DNA from: Burhinus oedicnemus
Taxonomy: Eukaryota; Chordata; Aves; Charadriiformes; Burhinidae
Length of the DNA: 64,000 nucleotides
Assembly (NCBI GenBank): GCA_008921705.1
Contig: VFFE01007039.1
Coordinates: forward strand, 378,600 to 442,599
Direction: 5' to 3'
The notes under the pieces are model-generated. The model ran no database searches. It was not told where the DNA came from and saw only the letters and a program-made list of their open reading frames with translations. Position 1 is the stretch's first letter, and each line of letters starts with the position of its first letter. Positions 23,776-36,217 of the stretch are shown here, piece after piece. The position numbers and the translations under genes are program-made.

Positions 23776-25556
23776 TCAACAACGAAGATGATTATAGAGG
23801 TCAAACTTACTCCATACCGTGAGACAAGCCATGAATACCTCAACAGCATAACCACATCATACTTCCCAAACGGTATCATTTTGGCTGTTTCAATAAGATA
23901 GCCCCCCGCCACTCCTATCCATAATACTTCAACTAGCAAGAGAACTCCTTAGGAAAAGCCAAAGTCCCTGAATGCACAAATGACTTCTAACAGCACTCAG
24001 GAAAGGATCAAGCAAGGAGGAAGATGGTTAGCCAGAAACACACAACAGTCTCTGAATTTTCAGAGGTCATTAGGAAAAGCGGTTTACGTATCCGAGATGT
24101 AACAGTCAAAAAAAGAGTATCAGGCCACATGCAGATCAGTGAAGCATGAGACCAAAGACCAAAGTAACTTTATTTATTTATTTTAAAGGAAGCAAGCTCT
24201 GCTAGAATATGCTCTCATGCTTAATTCTCATCAAAAAGCCTTAATAGATTTCCTGTGGTTTACAGAAGTTTAGGTTAGCTGTTTATTGAATGCTTATTGT
24301 TGTTGCTGCTAACAGCCAAGTTTTAGGCAAGCTATTCTTAAATAGAATAAATGACAGTAGAAAATGCTAGTCAATGACATTCTGCTGTTGGAAAAAAACA
24401 GACTAAGGAGAGATCCCCTAAAGCGAACCATCACAGAACTACCCAACATCCTGAAAAATAAAAAAAACCAGTAACATCTTCTGGAATGATATTAATGATA
24501 TTTTACTTATTCTTTAGTATTTGTAATGCTTATTTATAAGACACCTATAGACACAGACACTTAACTCCTATGAGTTGGTTACACTGACAGAAGATCAGGT
24601 CCAGAGCAAAAATAGCAGACCCAAACATTATCAGGAAAAAGAGCATACAATTGACTTAGATGTAGATTGTAGGCTACCTTTAAAACAGTATTTTTAAATT
24701 CTGAATTCTAAAACAAAACAAAGTTGACTTCACAAAATATTATAAGCAAATATTTAAGAAAGTTTTGAGTCACTTTAATGTTATTACATGCTCTCCTACA
24801 GGACTTCAAAACAGAGTAATATCCTAGCTCTGTCCATCTCGAGGGTAAAGGCAGCTCAGATCACAGGGCAGGGTGAGGAGTCTAAGGCACCGCCATCCTA
24901 CAAGGACAAACTCTCTCAAGGAAGTATCCCCAGCACTTTGCTGCCTTTAGTGCTATGCATTCTCCAAAGCGATCTTGCCATATTGTATCTGATTAGTAAC
25001 TGCGGAAAAAAAGTATCTGCCACTATAAAAAGAAACAATGTGAAAGGGAAAACATCCCATTCCATGAAATACCTTTAACTTCTGATTAACTGAGCTACAG
25101 GATAAAAAAAAACCCCAGCACTGACAGAACCAGTTGTGGTTGCAGATAAAAAGCTACCTCTAGGTAAGGCAGAGGTCCTTGAATCTGACCCACCTCAATG
25201 CACTTGGTTCCACAAAACTGTATTTGAGGTACTATGTCATTACAGGCTTTGAAAGCATCACAGTCATTCTGTTTGACATGACACCTTGAACAATGTGTAT
25301 TCCAGAGCCCTTTCTGTATAAATAGTACAGCAAAGATACCAATGTTGTGGTTTAGGTTTATCAGGGTTTTCTGAACTGTAACTTAACATTCAAAAATCCT
25401 TCTGCTTAAATCAGTGTATACAGGCCAATTAAAAACCAGAAAATCAAGGACCAATAAACTCACAACCTATCTGCGATTGCAGCCATTCACAGATACTTAA
25501 GACTGTAAGACCAGGCCAGGGTAGAGCAAGAGTTCAATACCACTAGGGAGGAGGAT

Positions 25557-25582
25557 AAAAATAAATAAATAAATAAATAAAA
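25557..25582. repeat. (AAAT)n microsatellite
   Basis: About five to six tandem AAAT/AATA units. Confidence 0.9.
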
Positions 25583-25925
25583 ATCAGAGAGATTCAGGAC
25601 TCCTGGATCTTTCTAATAGCTGCTAGTTCCCAGGAATGCCCAGCAACTACTTTACTAAAGCACAATAGGCATATCTATGATGAACCAAAATACAAGCCTT
25701 TGATAGAACAAAAGTGCTTCTTTTTCTTTCAGAAGAGAAATTCACTGCAGGAATGTATTTCTAAAAGCCTACACAACATACCCAAGAATAGTCACATCTT
25801 TACGAGGACAACTAGATCACTCACAACAAACACTGAGTTAACTCAAATGAATTATTTTCTTTATAGAGTTTATTTTAATATCGATTTTAGTGAAAAAGAG
25901 ATTTTCTTAAACTAATGTAACTTGT

Positions 25926-26702
25926 AAACCTCATGAAGATCAAGAAATAGATAGTGCCAAGTCCTGCCCCTGGGGAGGAATAGCCCCATGCACCAGGACA
26001 GGCTGGGGCTGACCAGCCGGAAAGCAGCTTGGCAGGAAAGGTGCTAGGAGTCCTGGTGGACCCCATGTTGACCACTAGCCAGCAATGAGCCCTTGTGACA
26101 AAGACCAACAGCAACCTCCTGGGCTGCATTAGACATTGCATCACGAGCAGATGGAGGGAGGTGATCCTTCCCCTCTGCTCAGCCCTGGTAAAAGCCACAT
26201 CTGGAGCACTGGGTCCAATGCTGGGCTCCCCAGTATGGGTGAGACAGGGACAAACTGGAGGGGTCCATGGAAGGGCCACAAAGATTTGGAGCATCTGACA
26301 TACAAGCAGAGGCTGAGGGAGCTGGTTCAGCCTGGGGAAAAGAAGGGTCTGGGGAATCCCATCAATGTGTATAAACACCTGATGGGGAGGGGGATGGGAG
26401 AGAGAGGAGATGACAGAGCCTGGCATTTCACAGTGGTGCACAGTGACAGGACAAAAGGCAACAAACAAATTTAAATACAAGATATAAAGTTTAAACCTAA
26501 GACAACACCTTTTTACTATAAGGATGGTCAAACACTGGAAAAGGTTGCCCAGAGCATTTGTGGAGTCTCCTGAAGACACACTCAACACCTGCCTGTACAC
26601 AGCCCTCAGCCACCTGCTCTAGTTATCCCCACTTTGAGTCGAGTTGAACAAGACAATCTCCAGAGGTCCTCAACAACCTCAGCCTTTCTGTGGTTCTGTG
26701 TG
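25926..26702 (+). mobile_element. Diverged CR1 LINE, ~775 bp
   Basis: This copy reaches further 5' than the others. It begins in the pol segment AACCTCATGAAGATCAAG...GTCCTGCCCCTGGGGAGGAA and continues through GTCCTGGTGGACCCCATGTT, CAGCAATGAGCCCTTGTGAC, GGAGGTGATCCTTCCCCTCT and the 3' UTR (CAATCTCCAGAGGTCCT). It ends in a decayed TTTCTGTGGTTCTGTG tail. Several indels and stops interrupt the pol frame, for example around 26300 and 26470, so it is older than the 22.8- and 34.8-kb copies. The 237-codon minus-strand frame across it (26600..25887) is an antisense shadow. Confidence 0.93.
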
Positions 26703-29700
26703 GGTAGCACTATCTATACTAGACTGTTAGTAGGGATATAGAAAGGGACACAATTCATTCATCTCTACATACACAGTGTGATAAGCAATTGCTTATCAAC
26801 TGCACAAGTAACACCATACACCACACTAGCTCCCGTGCCCTTGTCTCCCTCTCCCCCCTGTACTCCATGCTCTTGCTTCCCTCTTCCCAGAAGCGCATGT
26901 TCTCGTTTCATGACTGCAGATTGGAGCCATTTAAACAACAGACCATCTCCTGCTCCTCATGTCCTAAGGCAGGATCCTGCCAAAACCAGCTACTACCAAA
27001 TCTTTCATTTCAAGTGTTTTCAGCTATGGGGTTATATGCACCTGTGAATTCTGGGGAGCTAGGGCTGGACATAATGCATATTCTGTGATATTATATGATA
27101 TTCAGCAAAGTATTAAAAGAGAAGAACAGAAGAACTGAGCCCCCCGATACCACATGGGGACTGTTCCTCTGCGGTGTTCTTTGCCTCACTTCTTAATGTT
27201 AGTTTCTTCCTTTCGTTTTTCACTTGTTCAAGGGACTCTCTTTCTTTGCCTAGCTATTTGCTTTATACAGTCATCTTAGTCTTCATAAATGGCTTGATGG
27301 AAGTTATCTGCTTTAGTTTATTCTCTTTATTGCCTACTTTTCCTTGAATTAACCTTCATTTTTTTGGGATGATACCAATTATCAATTTCTAAACTCCACC
27401 TACCTAATTATACTAGGAATTCTTTATTACTATTGCCTAGCTCCGCCTTTAATCTTCTTTTAAGATTACCCAACTGAGAATAAAATCTGCACAGGCAAAG
27501 CTCTCAATTCCCATCTATAAACTAATGGTCTTTGAGCAACTGTTTGCCCTCCATATCATCACCACTGCTCAGCAGCTTCAACTTTATTGATATTGAAGAA
27601 CAGCAGACTACTTCTAAAAGCTATTAAAAAAGGCACAGAGACTGTACTGTTAGTTGGCTTGTATCAGCTAAATACACATCTGCACTTCCAATGCAAAGGT
27701 TCAGAGAGTTTGGGAGAGGTTTGGTTTTGTTTTAAAAAGAACATCATATGAAAAAAAGTTAACCTGCAGGACTTGTTGAGCTCTGACACATCCTTTGGCA
27801 CATGGTATTAGTGAGGCATCAGCTCCTCAGACAGTCATTCTTCAACCACCAGCATGAACACACTACCACTGGTTTGTGTCATTGCATTTTAAAGTCATAT
27901 ATGAAAGGAAAGTTACGTAGCAGAAACTGTTGCAGAGGGCAGAGAATAAACAAAACAAACAAACTTCTCCCACATGACATTCATAATGCCATATAACACT
28001 TTCAGCCTGAATTTTTTTTAATTTGAAATAAGAATCTTACTGTGCTGAGTTATTAATTTTTCCATTCAATGTATGTTTGCTTTGACAATCCACATACTAA
28101 ATGTGTAATTTGTTACTCAACCAAGAAAAACAAAGATCTCCATAACAAGCTGTTATGATAGGATAGGATGGCAGTTAGTTTTGTATCACTGAAACTTCAT
28201 GCATTGGGTTTGTTGCTGTAACAAATGAAGATGTATTCGGGAGAAGTTGTGTTCTTTAGAGATACAAGCCTTCCTCACTATTGTAAAACCCAGAAACAGT
28301 AGTAGTCTCTCTTTTCTGACATGGAGGATGTTTAATCTTTCAGTTCCAAGTCCCATGAAAGAGCACCCTGCATTTAATGAACATTATAAAAAATGGTCAG
28401 AAACAACAATAAAAGTTGTCCTTCTCCATAATCAGGAACTAACAGGATCTGAGAGTAGAGAACGAACAATGTATGTTACACGAAAGGAATGATTCTCAGC
28501 AAAGAGAAGAAATGGAGAGCAACCAGAGTATCTGTGTGTCAGAACAGAAAGAGTATGGGGAGAAGTAAGGAAAAAGAGGAATAAACCCAGACTACAAATA
28601 ACATCAGGCTCATTAATAGAGCAGCAACACAAACATCAAGTTCAAAGAAATATTTTTGGTCATTTGCTTTCAGTTAGACCCTCTTTCTTAACCAACTCTA
28701 TTCTACTGGTTAAAGGACACACACCACACCACATCAATTCTGGCATACGATTAGTAAAATAGAAAGATGGCCACAACTGAACTGGAAAAGATCTTGTCAT
28801 CAGTTCTGTTGGCCAACACACACTAACTGCAAGTATTCTGGGAATAGGGTTGGGGGTTTTTTTTGGCAACATCACCAAGTACAACACCAGCAGTCGGGAA
28901 GTGAAGCCCTCTGAGGGGTGGAGGAAGCTTCTGCTGTGCCACCTACTGCGGGCAAATGGTTTCTGTTCCAGGTTACAGCCCTGGGACGCTGTTAGTAACT
29001 CCAGCACTGCAAGCACGTAGTTTATATCCAGCTTCTCTCTCCTCTCTACCTTCCTGAGCATGCCAACAGCTTACTAAGAACTATATTTTTCTAACTCTAA
29101 TGGATTTCAATAAACAGTCCATCCTCAGTGCACCACACTAAACAAATGACCACGTAAATAGCCACACTTCTTTACAAAAGGTAAAATCTACAAGAACCAG
29201 ACCACAGTATTTATTTATTTATACCGGGCAATGATAGCTGTAAGTGTACAGGTTTTCCAGTTACTTTCATCACAACCATACTTCTGGGGAAGTCAGAGGT
29301 GGATGTTGCTACCATGTGATATTTTTCAACATCATCAAAACATCACAGACAAATAAAACACATTCTTCACAAGACTTCTATTATAGGCTAATCAGTTCAC
29401 CTTTTAAGAAAATGTATAGTGAAATAGTTAGTTTTAAGTATGTACCTGATACCCTTTTAATTATAAGAGCCTGATTATGTAAAATTTAAGTAGAGGAAAA
29501 AAGAAACAGCCTAACAATTCACACTTTTGAAAAAACAAATATTCAACTCTTCAGAACAATATTACAACAGTCTTGAAAAGTGACATAGAAGCCCCTATCT
29601 AAACAGGTCGGCAGTTCTTCTAAATAAGTGTATTGACAGACACTTGGAAGTTATAGCAGATTGAAAAAATTAAAAATGTACTGCACGTTACAAATCAATT

Positions 29701-29849
29701 CTAGAGAATTCAGCATTGTAACACTCAAACGCAGCACACTTCTTGCTCTAAAACCCAAAATTACTTCTAGATTGAAATTACAATGCTTTTCAAATTAAAA
29801 CATACTTTATTAATTTATAATTAAGTATCTTTTTAGGGAAACAACTTAC
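26703..29849. other. CDKAL1: Unique intronic sequence next to the CDKAL1 exon
   Basis: No repeat was recognised. Apart from the splice donor of the CDKAL1 exon at its end I see nothing to annotate. Confidence 0.5.
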
Positions 29850-29934
29850 TTGATTGAGTTTCTGAAGTGGTCCTCAGCAGGATTTTTTACTGTACAACTG
29901 TTCAGCAACCATAGATCGGCTTCAGCAGAGTTGT
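29850..29934 (-). CDS. CDKAL1: CDKAL1 internal coding exon (partial CDS)
   Basis: CDKAL1 is a radical-SAM methylthiotransferase. It converts t6A to ms2t6A at position 37 of tRNA(Lys)UUU, which helps accurate lysine decoding. Read on the minus strand, this exon is 85 nt: 2 nt completing a codon, 27 full codons, then 2 nt. It encodes [17 protein letters not shown] followed by [10 protein letters not shown], which I recognise as the conserved CDKAL1 segment near human residues 97-124. The Cys in LNSCTVKN is the second of three N-terminal (UPF0004/MTTase domain) cysteines that hold the auxiliary 4Fe-4S cluster; the WGC and AGC cysteines lie in other exons. The acceptor is a pyrimidine-rich tract ending TCTTCTAG, and the donor is CAA|GTAAGT. 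The intron phases are 1 upstream and 2 downstream. Skipping the exon would shift the frame because 85 is not a multiple of 3. The protein match is from memory of the family, without an alignment search, but the run of identical residues leaves little doubt. Confidence 0.95.
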
Positions 29935-30099
29935 CTAGAAGACAGAAAGATACAAATCTATGTTAAAAATTATCCAACCTGTCAACTCCTACTTTATATC
30001 ATATAAAAAAAGAGCAAACTTAGCCATTATCAATAGGTTGACTATTTGTAAAATGACCTCATAGTCAACATGTAAAGCAATTACATTCTTGGAATTATT

Positions 30100-30240
30100 T
30101 GTTTGTTTGTTGTTTTGTGGTTTAGGTTAAAAAAAAATAAATAAATACATAAACCCAAAACCACATACGAGCATTTCCTTTTTTGGGGTTTTTTTGTTTG
30201 TTTGTTGGGTTTTTGGGGTTTTTTTGTTAGTTTGTTTGCA
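30100..30240. repeat. GTTT/GGTTTTT low-complexity patch
   Basis: There are runs of TTTGTTTGTTTGTTG and TTTTTGGGGTTTTTTTG, with an A-rich segment between 30127 and 30165. The same AAACC/GGTTT style recurs at several sites in the window. Confidence 0.85.
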
Positions 30241-33162
30241 TAAAGGAAGATTGAATAGTTACCTCATTTACCAGCTGAGATGCCAACAGGTTGGACATCA
30301 TGGAAAACAAAGTTAAGAAAAAATGGTTGCTACTCCCAAAAATGCCTATTCACCAGAAAGATCTGGCCTACACAAAGGCAAAAAGATCACCAAAATGCAA
30401 AAGGGTGCTTTTAAAATTAAGCAGTCAACAAAAGCAGGTTTCACTACCAGAACAAAATCCCTGCTTCAGCTCTGCTGTGAATTAGTACAACAAAAGAGAA
30501 AAATCAGAATTTATAAAACATGTATCTCTACTAAACAGAAAAGTCAATGTAGCTAACTTGGCAAGAAACATGCACATTTCTAATTTAGATTATATCTTAG
30601 TTTTGGTATAATTATAGTTCAGCAATTTTCAGACAAAAGATATTCATACAACGAATATCTGCTTCCATCCAGACAAGCATATGATTTTCCTGAATACCCA
30701 AACCTTTCTGTATGTTCACAACTTATTGATGTCTAAATTCATTATAGAACTGAACCCTAGGATTATCTGCGGAAGCACATATATAAACTCTAGACCTGTA
30801 AAACATGACCTATAGTAGAGAATTACTAGCATAGTTATTTTTCTTGTGAAGTTAGAGCTTCTTTTTTCAAATAAAAGAATGAAGATAATCCATCTCAAAC
30901 ACTCAAGTGCTCTAGCATTCATCAGAATAGCTTGTATCAGTTTGGATAAGAATATTTGTGTCACTCTTGCTACTATTCAGTACATCCTGAGTATTGAAGT
31001 ATTGACTGAGGGATCTTTACATAACAAGCCAACGAACAATGACTAGAGCTAAAACATCATTTTTAGGATGCCTTATTTGAATTGACATCCTGCTAAAGCA
31101 GAAGAAAGCTTGCAAAGACTTAAGCATGTTTACATATGCACTTATCATGAATGTAGCCACACATGTATGAATATCCTTTTTCCCCATACACACACTTAGG
31201 ACTCTAAATGCTAAATGTGAAAAATCTTTCCTTCTGTCTCACTGCCATTTTCTCCAAATAAATGATCCTTTACAATTAACTATGAGTCACTTAAGATAGG
31301 AAGCAGGTAAAATGAAAATAACACATAAAATAGCAACTGAAAGACATACTGATATTAAATAAGTGAAAACATTCAGAAGGTTTCTAATGTCTGTTGACAG
31401 AGATTACACCATTAACTTGGATTAAAAACTGGCCTCTTCTATGACAGTGGAAGCCTACAAAGAGGTCATGAAAAATAGCATTCAGACCCTTAGCTATTTT
31501 AAAAATAAAGCGAATGTACCAAGATCTGACCCTGTCTTGACAGGGAAAGATGACCAAGTTCAATTTTAGTCTATACAGAAGTCAAAACAAAAATGGAACG
31601 AGCCAAAGAATCTCTCCTCCAACCCAGGCTGCATGAAAATAACGTTTTCAGACTAATGAACATACTATTACTGTTAGAAAGACAATTATAGGTAAAAAAT
31701 TTATTGGGAATGATGTACAGAAAAGTAAAGAAAGGTACAATTTCAAATCAGAAAATGGGTGAACTCTTGGCCTAGTCAAATTCACCAAGTATGAAAATAA
31801 ACACATTTTTAAAACAGTTTTCCAAAAACACTGCCAAAACTTTTTATTTCTTATTCTTTTCAGCAGCATAAAATGTTTATAAATTCAGCTCCACACCCAT
31901 TTCACACCCACCTGAGAATTGTGGCGGGGACTAAATAACAAGAGACCAACACTGTAAATCAGCCAGGAGGCTGGGAATGTATTTAATGGACAAGAGTTTC
32001 AGTAGCAGTGATAAATCACTGAAGAGCATAATAATTTTCATGAGATGTTTTTATTCAGAGGAGAGATGCCTTAACACCTAGAACACCAATTCTGGGTTTG
32101 GTTTCAATTCCTCGTACCGTGGTCTCCACATGTGAAGGAAGAGGTAGCCCTCACTGTGACAATACTTCTCCCCTAAAGCTAGAATAAAATCCCTTTCTTC
32201 AAAACAGAAAAACGAACACATGTAAGTTTAAAAAGACCTTACACACCAACCCAATAGGAATCATTTCATACAGCAATTTGGATTCCAGTGTATTAAGATA
32301 TTAGCTCCTTGACTGGGAGTCTGAGGGACAACAACTGCAACACTTGCACATATTTTACACATAGAAAAAAATCTCCCAAATACATCCAAATTAATTTCTT
32401 CACAGGTTTCACCCTCTGCAGAACAGAAGGTGCAGAATAAAGGCTTCTGCAGAATGGAATCTTCGGAGCAGTTTTGGGCAAAGGATCCTCATTAATTATA
32501 CATCTAAAAAACATTTAAGAAAAATAGAAGTAGCAGAGGCGTGTCCTCTCCCTACAGCAATAATATTATTTTATCATATTTAGTGGTTCTATTTCTGTAT
32601 TTATTGTCCAATCTGTTTTCATATTAACTGTCATTCTCTCTCATATGGATATATTTACATACAAGTTTTGATTATGTATATAAATAAATACAGATACACA
32701 GTTATGAGATATTATTTATTAATAAGTTTATACTACAACTCTTCAAAATGATAGCTGAATTTTCCTAGTTCTTTACTGCACTGTTCATACATAAAAGAAT
32801 TACATGCACTAGTGTAGATTCACCATGTTCTACTGTATTTTCTCAAGCAAATTTAAGTTTAAAATAAAAACTATTTACCAACATGGCGTTTTTGTACCCA
32901 GTTGCAGAAAAATATGCACATATACAAAAAATATACAACATTGCGGGGGCAATTTGTCAGTGGTCACATTTTGCTTTCAGAATTTTTGATGCACTTACAC
33001 TAAATGCAAGGCCTTGATGGACGTGCTGAAACAAACACAGACCAAAACACCAGATTGGAGTTGGCACATATAAACAAGATCTTGAGGCTTCATAATTACT
33101 AAATATTAAGCAACACCGGCGATAAGGATTCCTTATTCGGGGCAGGGGGACTGGAGGGACTG

Positions 33163-33192
33163 GCTATATGTATGTATACATACACATATGTA
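33163..33192. repeat. TATG/CATA simple repeat
   Basis: The stretch ATATGTATGTATACATACAC followed by ATATGT is a short partly palindromic simple repeat. Confidence 0.85.
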
Positions 33193-34804
33193 TTAATCAG
33201 TATTCTGGCATGAGTAGTTGCTACTGCTCAGTGTATGCCCAAAGAAAGAGTAAAATAGCTCTGACAAGTAAGCTCAGGCTTCTAAATACATGTCTACACT
33301 GGCAGGGGCAGACAGACCTGATGTTTCTCTGTTTATACTTCAGGAAAAGTGAAGTATTTAGGTCTGGATGGCAAACAGCATAGGAATGTATCGCTGTGCC
33401 TCCTAAGGCAGCCCATGCACCCTTCCTTGGAAGGTCTCCACCTGCCACGGCTGCCAACTCCAGCCTCCAACTTGTAAGGTCACAGTGAGGCTGGGATTCG
33501 TCCATTCAATAGGTTAATGCTGATCATCCTCAGAAACCTCCATTAGACCATAAGGTTTGGGAGAAACCTCCAAAATTTCAGTGAAGAACAGAGGCTTGTG
33601 TTTGGTAACTCTCACAGATCTGACTGAAGAGGACAATCTAACCTTTATAGAAGGTTTTCCAGCAAGTCATACATACTGTGCCAGGCAAAACTGAAGGAAG
33701 AACCCTAAGCACTGTGAACATCAATTGCCGAACTGAATATGAGACATAGGTGCCCTTTTCTATGTCCTGCAACAAACTTCTCTAAGGGGATTTTCTTTCT
33801 TCAACATGTTTTTTCCATATATTCAGCCTAAAAATACTTTTTAAATTATGATATTTTGCTGCTGACCATGTTTTGATGAGCTATTTAAACAGTTTTCTGT
33901 ATGTTAAGACATTTTTAGAAAAAAGTTATGTCAAATCAGCATTGTATTACATGCTCAAAAACACAACTCAAAACCATGGCCTTTTTGCATTGTGACATCT
34001 TTTCCATAAAAGAAAGGCTACACTGGAAGTAAACCACAAAGTCTATCATACTCTCTGCAAAACAACATAGAGTACAAAGAAACCTAAAGGTCATGGAAAC
34101 TTCTGAACACTTAACTTAATTGGGAAGCTCTGGAAAACATGAATTGGCTGCATTAGGCAATACTAAGAGGATAAAATGGCAAAAGTCTGAAACATCAGTA
34201 TACCTACAGAGGAAAACAATATTTACAATTCTTTTCTAACTAGCATTTTTGGGTTTGTTATCATTTTAGAAATCATAAATCAGCAGAACTTCTTAAGCAG
34301 ACTGTAGTAATACTATCAGCTAAAAATTAAACAATTGACTTGGTTTTGCCCTGGTATTTTAACTTAAGCCTTTTTTCTTTCAATTCTTTTTCCAAAACTT
34401 TGTTTTCTTCCAATCCTCCCCAAACCACATCTCCTTGAAAAAAATCAAAACACACAGAGCACTGAAGAAACACAGATAGTGAAGCCCTAAAATAATAGCC
34501 CTTCTTTACTTTCTTCAGCACATCACTCCTCTCTGCACTGAAACAGCTATCAGATTTGCTCAGAGCTGCTTGCGCAAAAAACACGACTCAATTTGTATGA
34601 CTTCCTTTTAAATCCTGTACATCAATCTGTGTAACTTAAATCTGAAAGATCTTTCTGTATAATTACAGAAGACTCTCCCATGGCCTTTTCCTCCTGCTCT
34701 CCTTATGCTGTTCCTGAACTCTCTGCAAGTCTTCCTTCTCACCCTTTCTGATTTTCCTTTACTTCTAACTCTTTCACAACAGATACACCTCGAGGTTCTG
34801 TTTT

Positions 34805-35367
34805 CACAGAATCATAGAATTGCTGAGGTTGGAAGGGAACTTTAAGATCATCAAGTCCAACCATCAACCTAACACTGCCAAAACCACCACTAAACCATGT
34901 CCCTCAGCACCACGTCTACCCGTCTTTTAAATACCTCCAGGGATGGCAATTCCACCACTTCCCTGGGCAGCCTGTTCCAATGCTTGATAACCCTTTCAGT
35001 GAAGAATTTTTTCCTAATATCCAATCTAAACCTCCCCTGGTGTAACCTGAGACCATTTCCTGTTCTCCTATCACTTGTGACTTGGGAGAAGAGACCAACC
35101 CCCACCTCACTACCACCTCCTTTCAGGTAGCTGTAGAGAGCAATAAGGTCTCCCCTCAGCCTCCTTTTCTCCAGACTAAACAACCCCAGTTCCCTCAGCT
35201 GCTTCCTCATAACACTTGTGTTCTAGACCCCCCACCAGCTTTGTTGCTCTTCTTTGGATAAGCTCCAGCACCTCAATGTCTGTCTTGTAGTGAGGGGCCC
35301 AAAACTGAACACAGTATTCATGGTGCGGCCCCACCAGTGCCAAGTACAGGGGGACGATCACTTCCCT
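34805..35367 (-). mobile_element. Young CR1 LINE copy B2
   Basis: This is the minus-strand twin of the copy at 22767-23335. Truncation occurs at the same place (…GTACAGGGGGACGATCACTT on the plus strand), the same 1-nt frameshift splits the pol C-terminus near 35190, and the same [20 protein letters not shown] and [18 protein letters not shown] segments are present. Only about two substitutions separate the two copies. The 3' tail is shorter (CAATTCTATGATTCTGTG). The flanks are unrelated, so this is a separate insertion of the same source subfamily rather than part of a larger duplication. It lies in CDKAL1 sense orientation, 4.9 kb upstream of the exon. Confidence 0.95.
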
Positions 35368-35382
35368 AGTGATCACTTCCCT
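35356..35382 (-). repeat. 12-bp direct repeat at the CR1 B2 5' junction
   Basis: GATCACTTCCCT occurs at 35356-35367 (end of the element) and again at 35371-35382, separated by AGT. The junction also forms the palindrome AGTGATCACT. The extra unit is not part of the CR1 sequence. Confidence 0.9.
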
Positions 35383-36182
35383 GTTTATTGAGCAGCCAAA
35401 CAGAAGGCCAATTTGAAATATTGTTTTTCAAGAGAAAACTAATAATTAAGACAGAAAGGAAAAAAAAAAAAAGAAGCTCGACTCCTCAGCTTGCTGTATT
35501 CTAGCCTCTTTTCATTTATGGACCTGTCTATTAACTCTTTGTCCTGTGCATTGTCACTTCCAGAACAGCTCTGCCTCCCCTCCTAGATCCCCTGCTTGGC
35601 ATTTTATGCTCTGGAGCCAGATCCAGTAACACCCAAGTTATGTATCTGGATCATGCGCTCACAACTGGATTCCATGTGAATCATCTCCCCCCAGAGACAG
35701 AAAAATCTAAGCACAAGGACTTCTCACAGCCAATTACAAAAGTCATCCAGCATCTTGACTGGAAAAAGGTTACCAAACTTCTTATTTTCTTTCAACATCC
35801 CTGTGTCACAGAGACCCACTCTTACGTCCTGGTTTACCGAAATTAGGTGCTGGTTAATTTAACCTTGGGCCACTGGGCATCGAGGGACCTCAGAAAGTAT
35901 TGAGAAAGAATCTCTTTCATAAATATTAGTTCAGAAATGCTGTGAGTCACCAGTGCAGAAGGAAGGTACATCTTCCTCTGGGGACATGAAGTTCAATTAT
36001 TTGTTTCTAGACAATAGGGTAGAGGAAAAATACACAACAAGGTTGAGAAGAACAGAGGAACACAATATTTTTTTTTTCTTCTTGCTTTCCAGACCTTTTC
36101 TTGGCACGCAAAATACTTAGTTACCATTTGCTAGTTCTCAATATTTCTTATCAGATATCGTTAACTATCAACTTTCACATAA

Positions 36183-36217
36183 CCCTTCCAACCCAAACCG
36201 TTCTACGATTCTATGTA
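36183..36217 (+). mobile_element. CR1 3'-terminal tail remnant (35 bp)
   Basis: CCCTTCCAACCCAAACCGTT followed by CTACGATTCTATG matches the extreme 3' end of CR1, including the ATTCTATG octamer. It is either an extreme 5' truncation or a decayed insertion. Confidence 0.7.

Larger units (their letters stand above)
23336..25925. other. Unique intronic sequence with simple repeats
   Basis: It holds an AT-rich (TATA/ATTA) stretch at 23727-23775 and an (AAAT)n microsatellite at 25557-25582. No exon or repeat family was recognised otherwise. Confidence 0.5.
1..29849 (-). other. CDKAL1: CDKAL1 intron downstream of the exon (partial, phase 2)
   Basis: This is minus-strand sequence following the GTAAGT donor. 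The next exon should encode KKIVLAGCVPQAQP, with the third cluster cysteine. I did not find it here, so the intron is likely at least 29.8 kb. In humans, the type 2 diabetes-associated CDKAL1 variants lie in a very large intron called intron 5. Whether this is the same intron depends on exon numbering that I cannot check. It holds CR1 copies at 1.4, 2.2, 15.2, 22.8 and 25.9 kb. Confidence 0.65.
29935..34804. other. CDKAL1: Unique intronic sequence upstream of the CDKAL1 exon
   Basis: It contains a G/T-rich low-complexity patch (30100-30240) and a TATG/CATA-type dinucleotide patch (33163-33192). I saw no second CDKAL1 exon. Confidence 0.5.

Noticed and set aside
25887..26600. 237-codon minus-strand open frame
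   Set aside because: It lies antisense over the diverged CR1 at 25926-26702. It is the complement of repeat sequence and has no independent coding evidence.
33806..33822. CCATATATTC string that could have been the EYMAG part of the preceding CDKAL1 exon
   Set aside because: The bases on either side do not encode the expected SDGEYMAGQ residues in any frame.
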